A stretch of DNA of 64,000 bases, from positions 122,051 to 186,050 of the forward strand of contig CAVSEV010000014.1 of NCBI GenBank assembly GCA_963727015.1, in the 5' to 3' direction. Positions 62,856-64,000 of this stretch are shown here, piece by piece. Source of the DNA: DATFVJ01 sp963727015 (lineage in GTDB: Bacteria > Actinomycetota > Actinomycetes > Streptosporangiales > Streptosporangiaceae). Within the stretch, counting starts at the first letter, position 1; each line of letters starts with the position of its first letter. The notes under the pieces are model-generated. The model was not told the DNA's origin. It saw nothing but the letters and a program-made list of their open reading frames with translations, and did no database searches. A program made the translations under genes and the position numbers.

Positions 62856-63998
62856 TCAGCCGGTGAGCAGCTTGCTGTCGGGCCCGGTGACCTGCTGGAG
62901 CATGGTGAGGGCGATCTGCCGGACCTGGGATGGCAGGGGCACATAGAGGTTCGCGGCGGCGTAGGCCTGGCCGTCGTGGGTGAGCCAGTTGAGCATGGTG
63001 ACCAGGGCCTGACCGGTGGCCTGGTTTTGCTGGTGGGTGTAGATCAGCGCCCAGCTGTACCCGCTGATCGGGTAGCTGCTGGTGCCGGGCTGGTTGACGA
63101 TGGAGAAGTCGGTCGGCGTGATGTCGGGTTTCTGGGCGGCGGCGGCGGCGATGGTCTGGGTGGACGGGAGGACGTAGTTTCCGGCCTGGTTGCGGATGGC
63201 GGCGAACGGCAGGACCAGGCCCTGCGAATATGCTTGCTCGACGTATCCGATGGAGAAGGGGGTGCGGAACACCGTGGAGGTCACACTGCCGTTGCCTTCG
63301 GCGCCCGCCCCGGCCGGCCACGTGAGCGTCTTGGCGGTGCCGACCTTGGCCGCCCAGGCCGGGTCGACGCTGGACAGGTAGTTGCTGAAGATGTAGGTGG
63401 TGCCGCTGCCGTCGGAGCGGTGCACGACGGCGATCGACGCGGCCGGGAGGGTGATACCGGGTTCAGGGCGGTGATGGCCGGGTCGTTCCAGTGAGTGATC
63501 TGCCCGAGGAAGATGGCCGCGAGGACCGGGCCGGTCAGGTGCAACCTGGCGCCCGCCGGGAGGTCCAGGTTGTAGGCCACGCCTTCGGCGCCCAGCGCGT
63601 CGGGCACCTGTGTGACCCGGCCTCCTTTGGCGGCGGCTAGCTCGCTGGCGTTCATGGGCACGTCGGAGGCGCCGAAGTCGACCTGCCGGGCGCTGATCGC
63701 GGCGATGCCCGCGCTGCTGCCCACGGCGGAATAGGTCACGGTGACCGCAGGGTGCTGCTGATGGTATCTGGCGAAGGCCAGGGCGAAGAACGGGGCGACG
63801 TACATTCGAACCCGCCCCGGTGAGGGTGCCCGGCGCGCCCGCTGGCGCTGGCCGTGGCCGTGGTGCTCGTGGCAGGCGTGGTAGTCGTGCTGCTGCATGC
63901 GCCGAGGGCGAGGACGATGATCGCGGCGGCGGCTGCCCTGATGGCTGGGTGCCTTGTGTGGTGTGGCTGAGGCCGGGCCCTTTGTTGTGCCCTGACAT
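62856..63998 (-). pseudogene. pstS: Phosphate ABC transporter substrate-binding lipoprotein (PstS-like), frameshifted
   Basis: The minus strand carries a lipoprotein signal ('AAAAAIIVLALGAC', lipobox LGAC) followed by a Thr/Ser-rich linker, then 'GTLTGAGS', 'YVAPFFALAFARYHQQHPAV', 'YSAVGSSAGIAAISARQVDF' and 'GASDVPMNASELAAAKG', the PstS phosphate-binding residues. Further motifs are 'VAYNLDLPAGARLHLTGPVL', 'AAIFLGQITHWNDPAITALN', 'HRSDGSGTTYIFSNYLSSVD' and a long open C-terminal half from 63480 to the stop at 62856. Two shifts (near 63800 and 63470) and a probable third at the start break it. Its operon partners would lie outside the window, if present. Confidence 0.75.
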
Positions 63999-64000
63999 GG

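Overview
This is GC-rich actinobacterial DNA. The evidence is the extreme third-position G/C bias, the LAL-type LuxR regulator, the WS/DGAT acyltransferase, and the DUF2252, DUF7144 and Sap-like families. The window is an accessory, strongly rearranged region. A few intact metabolic or stress genes sit among layers of mobile elements, many of which have landed inside one another. No complete rRNA or tRNA gene was found, and only tRNA 3'-end fragments that look like old attachment sites.

Layout. 0-6 kb: a decayed large serine recombinase, followed by a 5'-truncated group II intron whose reverse transcriptase gene is split by a second group II intron on the opposite strand. The outer intron's 3' end abuts an integrase-core transposase fragment. 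6-8.8 kb: small uncertain genes and remnants. 8.8-21.6 kb: the best-preserved chromosomal-looking block, with DUF2252, a Sap-family pseudogene, an aquaporin, a second decayed DUF2252, a carboxymuconolactone decarboxylase divergent from a large LuxR-type regulator, a DUF7144 membrane protein, a small CxxC protein, a sulfatase and a DUF1269-like protein. 21.6-34.4 kb: truncated tyrosine integrases, a DUF6788 gene, an IS66 transposase split by an IS256-family element with target duplication, a HIT protein, a 3-hydroxyacyl-CoA dehydrogenase, a tRNA-Thr 3' fragment beside a decayed integrase, and ISKra4 pieces. 34.6-37.1 kb: a 77-bp tandem repeat, a solo IS21-type end and a two-gene ABC transporter. 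37.3-41.9 kb: an IS1634 copy truncated by an ISL3 element that itself carries an IS110 insertion. 41.9-53 kb: the WS/DGAT gene, a complete IS1634, a CBM48 protein with a Lys/Ala-rich tail, and numerous remnants. 53.1-61.6 kb: an IS21 element with a coiled-coil gene between istA and istB; istB is cut at its Walker B codons by a Tn554-like transposon (two tyrosine recombinases, a TnpC/DUF6262-like gene and a TmrB-like ATPase gene). 61.9-64 kb: a frameshifted uncharacterised gene and a frameshifted phosphate-binding lipoprotein gene.

Most broken genes carry single-base shifts, while many long genes (758, 802, 596 and 494 codons) are intact. This favours real decay of mobile DNA over uniform sequencing error, although error in some places cannot be excluded from the sequence alone. 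The genes with a plausible present function are the stress/envelope block (8.8-21.6 kb), the ABC transporter, the lipid genes (dehydrogenase, WS/DGAT), and several intact transposases that could still move the defective elements.
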